The position numbers and the translations under genes were made by a program. A stretch of 36,066 nucleotides of DNA from Desulfosporosinus sp. (GTDB taxonomy: Bacteria; Bacillota; Desulfitobacteriia; Desulfitobacteriales; Desulfitobacteriaceae): contig DAIEHY010000006.1 of assembly GCA_027353165.1 (NCBI GenBank), positions 269 through 36,334 of the forward strand, written 5' to 3'. The notes under the pieces were generated by a model, which worked only from the letters and a program-made list of their open reading frames with translations, was not told the DNA's origin and ran no database searches. Positions 7,809 through 15,974 of the stretch are shown piece after piece. Numbering within the stretch: position 1 is the stretch's first letter; every line of letters starts with the position of its first letter.

Positions 7809-10118
7809 ATGAACGTCATTAAAAAAGGGAATTTGAACCAGGTCACTCCTCTGTGTATAGCTTTGCTTTATGCACTGATTGGTGGGCTCTGGATTCTCTT
7901 CTCGGATCATCTATTAGGCTTGATCGTGTTTGATCATAATGGACTACTCCAGTTATCAACCGCAAAAGGATGGCTCTATATTATTATAACGTCAGCGCTT
8001 CTGTATGCTCTTGTTCAATCGGGATTTAACTCTCTTCAGAAATCTGAGAAAGCCCAGCAAAAAGATCGGGAACATCTGGAGCGCTATCGGCTTCTAGCAG
8101 ATCATGTTCTTGATTTGATAATATTTATTAATCCAGAAGGGCAAATTATCGATGCTAACGAGGCGGCGGTAAAACGTTACGGTTACACATACCAGGAATT
8201 GACAAATATGCCTGTTTATAAGTTGCGTTTACCAGAGGACCAATCGTCAGTAGCAGATTTTTTGGAAAAGGCTCCCAATGGGATGGAGTTTGAACTTAAA
8301 CACATTTGTAAAGATGGGAGCGTTTTCCCAATTGATATAAGTGCCAAGGGTGCAATGATCAATGGAAAACCGATTATTGTTAGCCTCATTCGCGATATTA
8401 CAAAACGCAAGAAAGCAGAAGCCGAGGTTTGGCTGGAGAAAGAACGAGCCCAGGTGACGCTAGAGTCCATAGGAGATGCCGTGATCACGACCGATGTACG
8501 TGGCAACGTGGAGTACTTAAATCCGGTTGCCGAGGCGTTAACAGGTTGGACTAATGCTGATGCAGTGGGTCTTTCTGAGGAACGAGTTTTTCAAATTATT
8601 AATGAAGACTCGGGGTTGAAGGTTGAAAGTCCAATTGAACAATCTCTGCGTTCAGGAGATATTGTTGGTTTAGCAAACCATACAGTTTTAATTAATAAAC
8701 AGGGATCGACTATCGCGATTGAAGACTCGGCTGCTCCTATTCGTGACAGAGATGAAACAATCATCGGTGCAGTTTTAGTATTTCATGATGTTAGTTATAA
8801 ACGAAATCTTATGAAAGAATTAACTCATCAAGCACAACATGATGCTTTAACAGGACTCCCCAACCGTTACCTTTTTAATGAACATTTAAAGCTAGCATTA
8901 GCACGGGCAAAACGTAAACAGAGTAAGCTAGCAGTAATCTTCTTGGATTTAGACCGCTTCAAACTGATTAATGATACGATGGGTCATAATATGGGTGATC
9001 GGCTCCTTTATCACGTTGCGGAACGCGTTCGCCGTTCATTGCGCGAAGGGGATACGATTGCCAGACAGGGTGGAGATGAATTTTTAATCTTACTTCCCGA
9101 GATTGTGGATGATCTAGAGGCAGCCTCCGTGGCCGAACGGATTTTGGGAGTTTTTGCTCAACCAATTATGTTAGATGGCAATGAAATCTACCTGAGCACG
9201 AGTATTGGAATTAGCCTCTATCCAGACGATGGGACGGATCTTGAAACTTTAGTGAAACAAGCGGATATTGCTATGTATTACGCAAAGGAAAAGGGTCGAA
9301 ATAATTATCAATTTTTTACGAATGGCCTTAACATTAAAGCTAACAAACGACTTTCTACAGAAAACAGTTTGCGTAAGGCCATAGCCCGCGATGAGCTTGT
9401 CCTACACTATCAGCCCCAGATCGATTTTGAAAACGGTTCGATTGTGGGATTAGAAGCTCTAATCCGCTGGAATTCTATCGAGCAGGGAATAGTTTCCCCG
9501 GCCGCTTTTATTCCCATTGCAGAGGAAACAGGATTGATAGTGCCTATAGGAGAATGGGTTTTGAGAACCGCTTGCGAGCAAAATAAGTCGTGGCAAGAAA
9601 AAGGATATCCACCCGTGCGTATTACTGTTAATATTTCAGCTTGGCAATTTAGAGAACCTAATTTTATTAAGTTAGTAGCGAAAATTCTCGAGGAATCTGG
9701 CTTAGAGCCAAAGTGGTTGGAACTTGAGATTACTGAAAGTATTGCGATGGATAATGGGAAAACGTCACTTCAAATGTTAAATAGAGTTAAAGAGTTAGGA
9801 GTACGGATTGCTATTGATGATTTTGGTACTGGTTTTTCTTCACTAAACTATTTAAGGCACATGCCGATTGACACGCTAAAAATAGATCAATGCTTTGTTC
9901 AAGATATCGGTTCAGGCGAAAATGGAAATGAAGTAGTTACAGCTATTATTAATCTTGCTAAAAACCTTCACTTAAAAGTAATTGCTGAAGGAGTAGAGAC
10001 GAATACCCAACGGTCCTTTCTCAAGGAAAAATCGTGTGACGAAATGCAAGGGTTCCTTTATAGCAAGGCGGTACCGTCGCTAGAAATCGAGAGGTTGTTT
10101 GAGCAATCGAAGCAGTAA
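7809..10118 (+). CDS. Membrane PAS-PAS-GGDEF-EAL cyclic-di-GMP protein
   Basis: 769 residues. Two membrane helices at about 15-41 and 54-71, a PAS domain at about 90-200 ending with DITKRKKAE, a second PAS at about 210-330, a GGDEF domain at about 340-500 and an EAL domain at about 520-765. The diguanylate cyclase site is intact (GGDEF at 421-425) with an I-site RxxD at 412-415, so product inhibition is likely. The EAL phosphodiesterase motifs are also intact: GLEALIRW, ELEITES, AIDDFGTGFSSL, LKIDQ and VIAEGVET. Both activities are therefore possible and the net direction cannot be read from sequence. GAAGGGGGCC precedes the ATG. The gene is flanked by terminators and probably transcribed alone. 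Confidence 0.93.
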   Translation: MNVIKKGNLNQVTPLCIALLYALIGGLWILFSDHLLGLIVFDHNGLLQLSTAKGWLYIIITSALLYALVQSGFNSLQKSEKAQQKDREHLERYRLLADHVLDLIIFINPEGQIIDANEAAVKRYGYTYQELTNMPVYKLRLPEDQSSVADFLEKAPNGMEFELKHICKDGSVFPIDISAKGAMINGKPIIVSLIRDITKRKKAEAEVWLEKERAQVTLESIGDAVITTDVRGNVEYLNPVAEALTGWTNADAVGLSEERVFQIINEDSGLKVESPIEQSLRSGDIVGLANHTVLINKQGSTIAIEDSAAPIRDRDETIIGAVLVFHDVSYKRNLMKELTHQAQHDALTGLPNRYLFNEHLKLALARAKRKQSKLAVIFLDLDRFKLINDTMGHNMGDRLLYHVAERVRRSLREGDTIARQGGDEFLILLPEIVDDLEAASVAERILGVFAQPIMLDGNEIYLSTSIGISLYPDDGTDLETLVKQADIAMYYAKEKGRNNYQFFTNGLNIKANKRLSTENSLRKAIARDELVLHYQPQIDFENGSIVGLEALIRWNSIEQGIVSPAAFIPIAEETGLIVPIGEWVLRTACEQNKSWQEKGYPPVRITVNISAWQFREPNFIKLVAKILEESGLEPKWLELEITESIAMDNGKTSLQMLNRVKELGVRIAIDDFGTGFSSLNYLRHMPIDTLKIDQCFVQDIGSGENGNEVVTAIINLAKNLHLKVIAEGVETNTQRSFLKEKSCDEMQGFLYSKAVPSLEIERLFEQSKQ

Positions 10119-10120
10119 AA

Positions 10121-10142
10121 ATGTTCAGTTAGAGCTGAACAT
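10121..10142. repeat. Perfect inverted repeat after the GGDEF-EAL gene
   Basis: ATGTTCAG, six-base loop TTAGAG, CTGAACAT. There is no T-run on the + side, but on the - strand the stem is followed by TTTTT. It therefore resembles a terminator for leftward transcription, although no leftward gene is present. It may act as a 3' end-stabilising stem. Confidence 0.6.
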
Positions 10143-10209
10143 CCTGCACCACATTAGCCAAGCTTTAATAAGCTAAACAAACTAAACTATGATTAATGAG
10201 GTGTGGGCA

Positions 10210-10776
10210 ATGTTAGATTTACTGGACTCAATTATACTACCCAAACGACTACCTGAAGTAGTGAGTGTGCCTAATCCCCTCAATAAATCTCTCCAAGGTA
10301 AATACTTTGCCGGTCAGACAGAATTATTGACTTTTAGCAACACTACGAACGCCTGGGGAGCTTTAATCAATCCGACCGGTTCCGGTATCAATCTATTTGC
10401 AAATGTGTTTACCATTTCAAATTTATCTGATCAAGCGTTTTTAGTACAAATATGGTTTAACACTATTCTACCTGGAACAGGATCTGTGTCATCAAAGGTC
10501 AGCCCTGCTAACACTGCGCTGGTTCCGCTTCCGGTACCGAAAGTGCAGATACAATTTAACCAAAATGTCAGTGGAATTCCGGTTGGCGGTGTTAATGTCT
10601 TTGACCGGATAGTTCCTCCCGGCGCAACCCTGGCCAGTGAAGAGGATGGAAAGTTTATCTTTCCTCAAGGAGGGAACTGGAGCCTCTTTTTAACCTCTCC
10701 TGGGCCGACAGCAGTTTCACTTTCCGCGATAGTAGCCTTAGGCTGGTGGGAAGAAAAAACTAAGCGAATCAAGTAG
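10210..10776 (+). CDS. Uncharacterised small beta-rich protein
   Basis: About 188 residues, not confidently recognised; it faintly resembles a Firmicute domain-of-unknown-function group (DUF6143-like, from memory and unverified). No signal peptide, membrane helix or enzyme motif is seen. It is Cys-free and rich in Gly, Pro, Asn and Val. Features are an LQGKYFAGQTELLTF segment, a GSGINLFANVFTISNLSDQ segment and a C-terminal NWSLFLTSPG strand, suggesting a beta-sandwich. GAGGTG (10198-10203) stands 6 bases before the ATG at 10210; a further ATG at 10189 has no ribosome binding site. It is monocistronic and ends at a strong terminator. Coat or surface roles are possible but unsupported. Confidence 0.75.
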   Translation: MLDLLDSIILPKRLPEVVSVPNPLNKSLQGKYFAGQTELLTFSNTTNAWGALINPTGSGINLFANVFTISNLSDQAFLVQIWFNTILPGTGSVSSKVSPANTALVPLPVPKVQIQFNQNVSGIPVGGVNVFDRIVPPGATLASEEDGKFIFPQGGNWSLFLTSPGPTAVSLSAIVALGWWEEKTKRIK

Positions 10777-10784
10777 CTATTTGC

Positions 10785-10820
10785 AAGACCTCCAAGGCGT
10801 AAAAGGAGGTCTTTTTTTTT
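10785..10820 (+). terminator. Strong Rho-independent terminator
   Basis: AAGACCTCC (10785-10793) pairs exactly with GGAGGTCTT (10805-10813) and runs into an unbroken T-run to 10820. It isolates the following non-coding region from upstream transcription. Confidence 0.93.
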
Positions 10821-10827
10821 GTCTACG

Positions 10828-10873
10828 TATCGGTGTAGGAGATGTGAACGACCTAAGACACTTCCTTGTCAAG
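10828..10873. repeat. Left copy of ~47-nt direct repeat flanking the hairpin array
   Basis: TATCGGTGTAGGA...CTAAGACACTTCCT. The last 14 bases (10853-10866) are identical to 11315-11328, and the whole unit aligns with 11290-11336 with a few substitutions and a small gap. Confidence 0.7.
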
Positions 10874-11188
10874 AACCGTCCCTGACTTGTTCCCAAACCC
10901 CGTCGACCTAAGCCAGAGGAAGTTTCTTAGCTTAGAGAGCACGATTAGTGGAATTGCGTCAATGAGCGCAGTTGATCAGGCGTGAAGAACCGCAACTGGA
11001 CTTGTCCATGGATGGACTGATGCCGCGGTGCCAAGGATGGCAAGGAGCGGCGCACATGCGACGGCACAGGACGTGCCTAGTGTCGAATGCGCCAAGGATG
11101 GCATAGCATTCGACCAGAAAGCCCAGAAGTTTTGCGGTTTAGCCTGAGCGACAAGGGAATAGCAATGGAACACGATAGTCTCCAGTGA

Positions 11189-11213
11189 CGATAGTCTCCG
11201 GTGGAGAGTATCG
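11189..11213 (+). repeat. Hairpin with 11-bp arms inside the candidate RNA
   Basis: CGATAGTCTCC, loop GGT, GGAGAGTATCG: one mismatch in eleven positions. The left arm is the second copy of a 16-bp tandem unit that begins at 11173. Confidence 0.65.
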
Positions 11214-11289
11214 CCGAAGGGCAAACTCCAAAAGAACACTGTAGCCCGTAGGATGAGTATCGCCGAAGCCGCTATCCTCAAAGTATACC

Positions 11290-11336
11290 TATCGGCGAAG
11301 GATGTGCGAACGTGCTAAGACACTTCCTCGCATAAG
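11290..11336. repeat. Right copy of ~47-nt direct repeat flanking the hairpin array
   Basis: TATCGGCGAAGGA...CTAAGACACTTCCT, matching 10828-10873. TCGGCGA (11292-11298) also pairs with a TCGCCGA near 11259, and AGGATGTG (11299-11306) nearly pairs with CACTTCCT (11321-11328). Confidence 0.7.
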
Positions 11337-11402
11337 ACTTTTTTGCTTAAGATGTCTAAATCGTTAAAACAGGACATACCTTTTATCAAGGGGGGCAATG
11401 AC

Positions 11403-12476
11403 GTGTCGCTACATTACAAACTATCTGTCGTTCAAACACCGGACCGGCTACACACTAACCATACCGATCTACCTGAGTCTATGACCTCTCAAACGGAGGA
11501 GTGTTTTTCTAAGTCGAATCAAAGTGCGGTGCTATGGATGGAGATCTCCAGATGGTTCGGCGAAGAGATACGTTTGATCTTAACAAGAATTAAAGATGTG
11601 GGCTTCCAAGAGGTCGAAGAGCTGCGATTGAGGATGGATCAACCACTCTTGGTACGAACATCAGACAAGGACTATTTTATTAATCAGGAAGGAAGAGTAA
11701 CAAGCCCGGATAAAGCCTATCGGGTGAATCGAGAGGATCTGGTCAGTACATTAGAACGGATGACCCATAGCTCTGTTTACGCGGCTGAGGAAGATCTTAA
11801 ACAGGGCTTTTTGACTCTCCCAGGTGGAAACAGGGTTGGGGTTTCAGGAGAGGCAGTCTTACAACATGGGAAAATCCAGACTATGAAGCATGTATCTTCC
11901 TTAAATATCCGGATTTCACGGAGTATGAAAGGAAGGGGTTTAAAGATCTTGCCCTTACTTTTAGCGAATGGAAAAGTATCTCATACACTCTTAATTTCTC
12001 CTCCTCGAGCTGGCAAAACGACCCTCTTAAGGGAACTGATTCGTTTAATTAGTAACGGCGTACCACAACTAGGGTTAAATGGGCAAACTGTCGGAGTTGT
12101 GGACGAACGAGGAGAACTTGCTGGGATGTGGCAAGGGGTGCCAACCTACGACTTAGGTTATCGTACGGACGTGTTGGATGGGTGCCCAAAAGCTTTTGGA
12201 ATGAGTATGTTGGTTCGTTCTATGGCACCTCAAGTTATGGCCATGGATGAACTCGGTCATGCAGATGATGTTTCTGCCCTACTGGATGCTTTACGCACCG
12301 GGGTACAAATCCTAAGTACTGCCCATGCCAGTTCATTGGAAGAAGCACAAAATCGGCCAGTCATAGCGCGACTGCTAAGTCAAGGAGTATTTGAACGGTT
12401 GGTCGTTTTAAGTAGGCAATCGGGACCAGGGACCATCGAAGGGGTTTATAATCTAAGAACTGGGAGGATCCTATAA
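11403..12476 (+). CDS. spoIIIAA: Stage III sporulation protein AA, ATPase
   Basis: Secretion-ATPase-like protein of the mother-cell SpoIIIA complex, which with forespore SpoIIQ forms the feeding channel needed for late forespore gene expression. Walker A is SPPRAGKTT (about 199-207), the glycine-poor variant usual in SpoIIIAA. VVDERGELAG and the Walker B-like VMAMDELG follow, then STAHASSLEEA. A GTG at 11403, 7 bases after AAGGGGGG (11388-11395), is the best start; TTG 11343 and ATG 11352 lack ribosome binding sites. The result is 357 residues, about 45 longer at the N-terminus than typical. The operon is sigma-E dependent in Bacillus; a CATACCTT at 11375 is only a weak -10 candidate. It overlaps spoIIIAB by one base. 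Confidence 0.94.
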   Translation: MSLHYKLSVVQTPDRLHTNHTDLPESMTSQTEECFSKSNQSAVLWMEISRWFGEEIRLILTRIKDVGFQEVEELRLRMDQPLLVRTSDKDYFINQEGRVTSPDKAYRVNREDLVSTLERMTHSSVYAAEEDLKQGFLTLPGGNRVGVSGEAVLQHGKIQTMKHVSSLNIRISRSMKGRGLKILPLLLANGKVSHTLLISPPRAGKTTLLRELIRLISNGVPQLGLNGQTVGVVDERGELAGMWQGVPTYDLGYRTDVLDGCPKAFGMSMLVRSMAPQVMAMDELGHADDVSALLDALRTGVQILSTAHASSLEEAQNRPVIARLLSQGVFERLVVLSRQSGPGTIEGVYNLRTGRIL

Positions 12477-12985
12477 TGCTGATCCTTGGTTGTATTGTCC
12501 TAATAGTTGGTTGCGGGTCCTCTGGTCTGTGGCTAGCTAACCGAATTAGGCGGCGACCCTCCGAATTGCGAGAGTTTTTAATGGCCCTGACTCTCTTAGA
12601 CACGGAAATTGTTTGGGGCGCAACCCCTTTGCCTGAGGCTTTTGGCATAGTAAAAGAACGAACAGATATGCCTTGGCAAGGCTTTTTCAAAGACCTTCAA
12701 GAACGTTTGGAGAGGGGAGAGGCAGCCAATATTGCTTGGAAAGCGACAATATTGTGTCAAAAAGCTCATTTCTGTCTAAAACCAGAAGATTGGCAAGTGA
12801 TCCGTGATGTCGGAAAAGGATTAGGTCGATCAGATCGCACCGAGCAACATAAACAACTAGAGCTTGTATTACGCCAACTTACTTTGACGAAGGAACAAGC
12901 AGATATTTGGTCGGTTAAACAAGCGAAAATGTGGTCTTATTTAGGCTTTTTAGGCGGGATCGCAGGAGTGCTCATTCTGATTTAA
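12476..12985 (+). CDS. spoIIIAB: Stage III sporulation protein AB
   Basis: 169 residues with an N-terminal membrane helix (about 2-22), a cytoplasmic helical domain and a C-terminal helix (about 150-169). It resembles GspF-type platform proteins and probably sits beside SpoIIIAA. RPSELREFLMALTLLDTEI and the closing WSYLGFLGGIAGVLILI are family-typical. Start and stop of AA share a base (TAATG), indicating translational coupling. Confidence 0.93.
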   Translation: MLILGCIVLIVGCGSSGLWLANRIRRRPSELREFLMALTLLDTEIVWGATPLPEAFGIVKERTDMPWQGFFKDLQERLERGEAANIAWKATILCQKAHFCLKPEDWQVIRDVGKGLGRSDRTEQHKQLELVLRQLTLTKEQADIWSVKQAKMWSYLGFLGGIAGVLILI

Positions 12986-13005
12986 GCTGGGGGAGGAGAC
13001 GGGAA

Positions 13006-13203
13006 ATGAGCTTCAATCTAATTATCACTGTGGCTGGAATTGGAATTTTGGTTGGTATCTTAGCCACCGTTCTTAATCAATCTGGGCGCAGTGAAATGGC
13101 TCAGGGTGTAACAATTATGGGAGTCATTGTAGTTCTCTATATTGTAGTTCAGTCAATAGCGGAATTATTTACTCTAGTTAAGAGTGTTTTCAACCTTTAT
13201 TAG
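13006..13203 (+). CDS. spoIIIAC: Stage III sporulation protein AC
   Basis: A 65-residue protein with two membrane helices, the usual length. It begins MSFNLIITVAGIGILVG and contains the conserved LNQSGRSEMAQ loop. GGGAGGAG (12990-12997) precedes the ATG by 8 bases. The frame opens earlier (12931) only by overlapping spoIIIAB in another frame, so that longer form is rejected. Confidence 0.95.
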   Translation: MSFNLIITVAGIGILVGILATVLNQSGRSEMAQGVTIMGVIVVLYIVVQSIAELFTLVKSVFNLY

Positions 13204-13214
13204 GGGGCTAAAGC

Positions 13215-13601
13215 GTGGAGATATGGCAAATCGTAGGACTAGCCCTAATCGTTACAATTATGAGTGTTGTCCTCAAGCAGATTCGACCAGAAATAGCCTT
13301 ACAGCTCACGATTCTAGCTGGAGCCTCAATTTTCATACTTGTCTTAAGTAAAGTCAAAGTAATTGTTGAATTACTTCAAACTCTTGCCGATCAAGCCAAT
13401 ATCAGCTCATATTATTTACTCATTATTTTAAAGATTGTAGGTGTAGCCTATCTGGCCGAGTTCGGTGCTCAAATTTGCCGTGATGCTGGAGAAAACTCGC
13501 TGGCAACGAAAATTGAGCTGGCAGCTAAAATTGGGGTTATCCTCTTAGCGATCCCTATTATTGTAGCTATTACAGAGTCGCTGGTACGACTCGTTCCGTG
13601 A
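13215..13601 (+). CDS. spoIIIAD: Stage III sporulation protein AD
   Basis: 128 residues, mostly hydrophobic, related to AC in its first half (LKQIRPEIALQLTILAG) and with additional helices containing YLAEFGAQICRDAGENSLATKIELAAK, a family hallmark here interrupted by no gaps. GTG start after GGGGGCTAAAGC. Confidence 0.94.
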   Translation: MEIWQIVGLALIVTIMSVVLKQIRPEIALQLTILAGASIFILVLSKVKVIVELLQTLADQANISSYYLLIILKIVGVAYLAEFGAQICRDAGENSLATKIELAAKIGVILLAIPIIVAITESLVRLVP

Positions 13602-13611
13602 GGTGATGTGT

Positions 13612-14784
13612 TTGCTGAGATTCTTCCAAAGTTTAGTCTTATCTGTCATTTTCTTATGTGGGACAACTTCTCCTATATTTGCTGAGGAAGCTACATCTCC
13701 AAGCACTGGAAAGGTTGAATTATCACAAGAAGTTGATCTGAGCCAAATGCGAGGATTTTTGGACCAACTGGACGGAGATGTTCAGAAGGCGATGCCGGGT
13801 TTTTCTCTAGTTCGTATATTTGATGATTTAAAAAGCGGAAAACTAAGCTTGAGACCGGAAAATATTGGACATACTTTGTTAGTTTTACTGGGTCATCAGA
13901 TTCTAGGTACGGCTCCACTGATTGGCAAGCTGTTAATTTTAGCGGTATTAGGGGCGGTTTTAGGTCAACTTCAAGTTGCGTTTGAGGGAAGTGTTGGAAA
14001 AACCGCTCAGGTGATGACATATTTAGTTCTTTTAAGTCTTGCTATTACGTCATTTAGGGAGGCATTAAGCATTGCTACAGGGGCTATTGAACAGATGACA
14101 AGTCTAATGCAGACGATGTTTCCAGTGATTCTAACCTTATTAATAACAATGGGAAATCTGACGAGTGCAGCATTATTTAAACCCTTGATTATGGGTAGTC
14201 TGACAGTCTTAGCTACCATTATTAAAACGATTATATTACCGCTCTTTTTTCTCGCGGCCATCATTAAACTTTTTAATCATATCTCAGAACAGTTTAGACT
14301 CAATAAACTGGCTGGACTTTTCGAATTTGCGGGGAAACTTTCCTTGGGAGTTATCATGACTGTGTTTATCGGAGTCATGACAGTTCAAGGAGTGACTGGT
14401 GGGGTTGCCGATAGCGTAGTTTTTCGTACCGCTAAGTATTCAGCGGATCTTATTCCTGTCGTGGGTAAATTTTTTAAAGATGCTGTTGAATTAGTGATCA
14501 CGTCTGGTTTACTTCTTAAAAACGCGGTTGGAATCATAGCTTTGATCGCCATTATCATTATCTGTTTGGGACCTTTGGTGAAAATTTTAGCGATGATCCT
14601 AGTCTTTCGAATTTCCGCTGCCCTCATTGAACCTCTTGGCGAAAAGGCCCTTGCGGACAGTCTCCAAGATATGTCTAAAAGCTTAATCTTGATTTTAGTG
14701 ACTGTCGCATCAGTTGGAATCATGTTTTTTATGTCCGTAGCCGTGGTTGTTGGCACGGGGACTTTTTCAGTGATGTTGCACTAA
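13612..14784 (+). CDS. spoIIIAE: Stage III sporulation protein AE
   Basis: Large polytopic subunit, about 390 residues. It has a cleavable-looking N-terminus (FFQSLVLSVIFLCG, then SPIFA before EE), a periplasmic segment and at least six membrane helices. The TTG at 13612 stands 6 bases after GAGGTG (13600-13605) and gives a clean signal peptide. GTG 13603 and ATG 13606 also open the frame but lie on top of that ribosome binding site. Translation probably couples to spoIIIAD, whose stop overlaps the site. Confidence 0.93.
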   Translation: MLRFFQSLVLSVIFLCGTTSPIFAEEATSPSTGKVELSQEVDLSQMRGFLDQLDGDVQKAMPGFSLVRIFDDLKSGKLSLRPENIGHTLLVLLGHQILGTAPLIGKLLILAVLGAVLGQLQVAFEGSVGKTAQVMTYLVLLSLAITSFREALSIATGAIEQMTSLMQTMFPVILTLLITMGNLTSAALFKPLIMGSLTVLATIIKTIILPLFFLAAIIKLFNHISEQFRLNKLAGLFEFAGKLSLGVIMTVFIGVMTVQGVTGGVADSVVFRTAKYSADLIPVVGKFFKDAVELVITSGLLLKNAVGIIALIAIIIICLGPLVKILAMILVFRISAALIEPLGEKALADSLQDMSKSLILILVTVASVGIMFFMSVAVVVGTGTFSVMLH

Positions 14785-14797
14785 GGAGGCGACCATT

Positions 14798-15379
14798 GTG
14801 CAGACGTTGCAAACCCTAGTACGAAATTTGGCGGTCATTTTACTTTTGGCCACATTTCTAGAGATGCTTTTACCCAATAAATCAATGCGTGGTTTTGTTC
14901 AAATGGTGATGGGATTATTCGTAATTTCAGCAGTTCTTGCGCCAATTACCACACTTTTACATACGCCATTGGCAATGGAAATTCCAGCTTGGACAGCCAC
15001 AATTCCTCAGGATTTGCCAGCTCTTGCATCAGAAGGACAAGGGGTTAAAATTGGACGAAATGCTGTTCAGGAGCAATATCGTCTGATTTTGAACAATCAA
15101 ATTAAAGCGCTTGTACTGGGTACGCCTGGAGTTAAAACGGCGGAAGTCGATGTTGAATTTGAGGAGGGAGGCGGAGGTTTCAATGATCAGCCTAAGATTA
15201 CAAGGGTTAAGGTTATGTTAACCTCAACTAAGGAAGAAATTCAGAGTGTGCAACCCATTATTATCGATAAGTCCTCTTTACCTGCGAAAACTCAGTCACA
15301 GAGGGCGGAAGAGGTTCGAGAGCGTATCGCTACGTTGATGAATTTATCCAAAGATATTATTTTCGTTCAAGAAAGTTAG
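14798..15379 (+). CDS. spoIIIAF: Stage III sporulation protein AF
   Basis: 193 residues: two membrane helices at about 7-23 and 30-52 separated by LLPNKSMRGFVQ, the conserved family turn, then a soluble domain with a DVEFEEGGGGF insert. AAGGAGG precedes the GTG start. Confidence 0.93.
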   Translation: MQTLQTLVRNLAVILLLATFLEMLLPNKSMRGFVQMVMGLFVISAVLAPITTLLHTPLAMEIPAWTATIPQDLPALASEGQGVKIGRNAVQEQYRLILNNQIKALVLGTPGVKTAEVDVEFEEGGGGFNDQPKITRVKVMLTSTKEEIQSVQPIIIDKSSLPAKTQSQRAEEVRERIATLMNLSKDIIFVQES

Positions 15380-15404
15380 AAAGTAATGGAATGAAAGGAG
15401 CAAA

Positions 15405-15974
15405 ATGAAGGTGAATTGGATGAAACAGATTTCATCAGAAAAGGTGTTGGTTGGGTTAGTCGCCGTCATTGTTGTGGGGATGTCCTTTATCTACCTTGGA
15501 AAAGGAGACGTAGATCCTATGCAGAGTCTACAAACTAAATCAGCGCAAACCAACATTTCGGCAACCAATACAAAAATTGGTTTGTTGGAAAAAGAGCTGG
15601 AAGGTAAACTTCAAACGAATCTTTTAATGATGAACGGAGTTGGTAAGGTTCAAGTTTCAGTGAGCTTTATGACTGGTCTAAAAAATGAGTATGCTAGGAA
15701 TAATAACGTTACGAAACGAACGAATAAGGAAACAGATAAAACGGGGGGAACGCGAGAAACAACAGAGATAACGGAAAATAACCAAGTGGTTCTACCCAGT
15801 GGTTCGTCTCAACCAGTTATGGTAATGGAAGATCGCCCAGAGATAGCGGGTATTTTGGTCATTGCTGAGGGGGCGAGGGATGCAAAGGTGAGAGAGGGGA
15901 TTCATTCAGCGGTTCAAACGCTCTTGAATATTCCGAGCGCGAGGATCACGGTTGTTCCAATGGGTGAAGTATGA
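15405..15974 (+). CDS. spoIIIAG: Stage III sporulation protein AG
   Basis: 189 residues with one membrane helix (about 13-31) and an extracytoplasmic ring-building domain; SpoIIIAG forms the large ring of the channel. Family features are LEKELEGKLQTNLLMMNGVGKVQVSVSF and the closing GARDAKVREGIHSAVQTLLNIPSARITV read with gaps between. AAAGGAG precedes the ATG. It overlaps spoIIIAH (ATGA). Confidence 0.93.
   Translation: MKVNWMKQISSEKVLVGLVAVIVVGMSFIYLGKGDVDPMQSLQTKSAQTNISATNTKIGLLEKELEGKLQTNLLMMNGVGKVQVSVSFMTGLKNEYARNNNVTKRTNKETDKTGGTRETTEITENNQVVLPSGSSQPVMVMEDRPEIAGILVIAEGARDAKVREGIHSAVQTLLNIPSARITVVPMGEV

Larger units (their letters stand above)
10821..11345 (+). ncRNA. Candidate structured RNA or long spoIIIA leader with GGA-loop hairpins
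   Basis: A 580-base stretch without a credible gene separates a terminator from the spoIIIAA start. It holds four consecutive hairpins at 11004-11114, each with GGA in the loop: GTCC-ATGGAT-GGAC (11004-11017); TGCC-AAGGAT-GGCA inside an outer GCCGC/GCGGC stem (11022-11051); GGCAC-AGGAC-GTGCC (11063-11077); and a 9-bp stem GTCGAATGC/GCATTCGAC capped by GCC-AAGGAT-GGC (11082-11114). Three loops are ANGGAN hexaloops closed by C-G, the CsrA/RsmE-type site. Further on are a 16-bp tandem duplication (11173-11204) and an 11-bp near-perfect hairpin (11189-11213). Six T residues at 11339-11344 could end an RNA, but the stem before them is not adjacent. Promoter and true ends are not identified. Confidence 0.5.

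Noticed and set aside
10976-11281. 101-codon ORF on the - strand across the hairpin array
   Set aside because: It only translates the palindromic stems, has no ribosome binding site and lies opposite to all genes in the window. The + strand reading gives the coherent GGA-loop pattern.
10821-11345. RNase P RNA, SRP RNA or tmRNA in the large gap
   Set aside because: A GAGGAAGTT stretch briefly recalled RNase P, but the conserved P4 partner and ACAGAA block are missing, and no SRP tetraloop or tmRNA end was found.
14385-14756. 123-codon - strand ORF inside spoIIIAE
   Set aside because: It mirrors hydrophobic codons of a complete, recognised gene and has no independent support.
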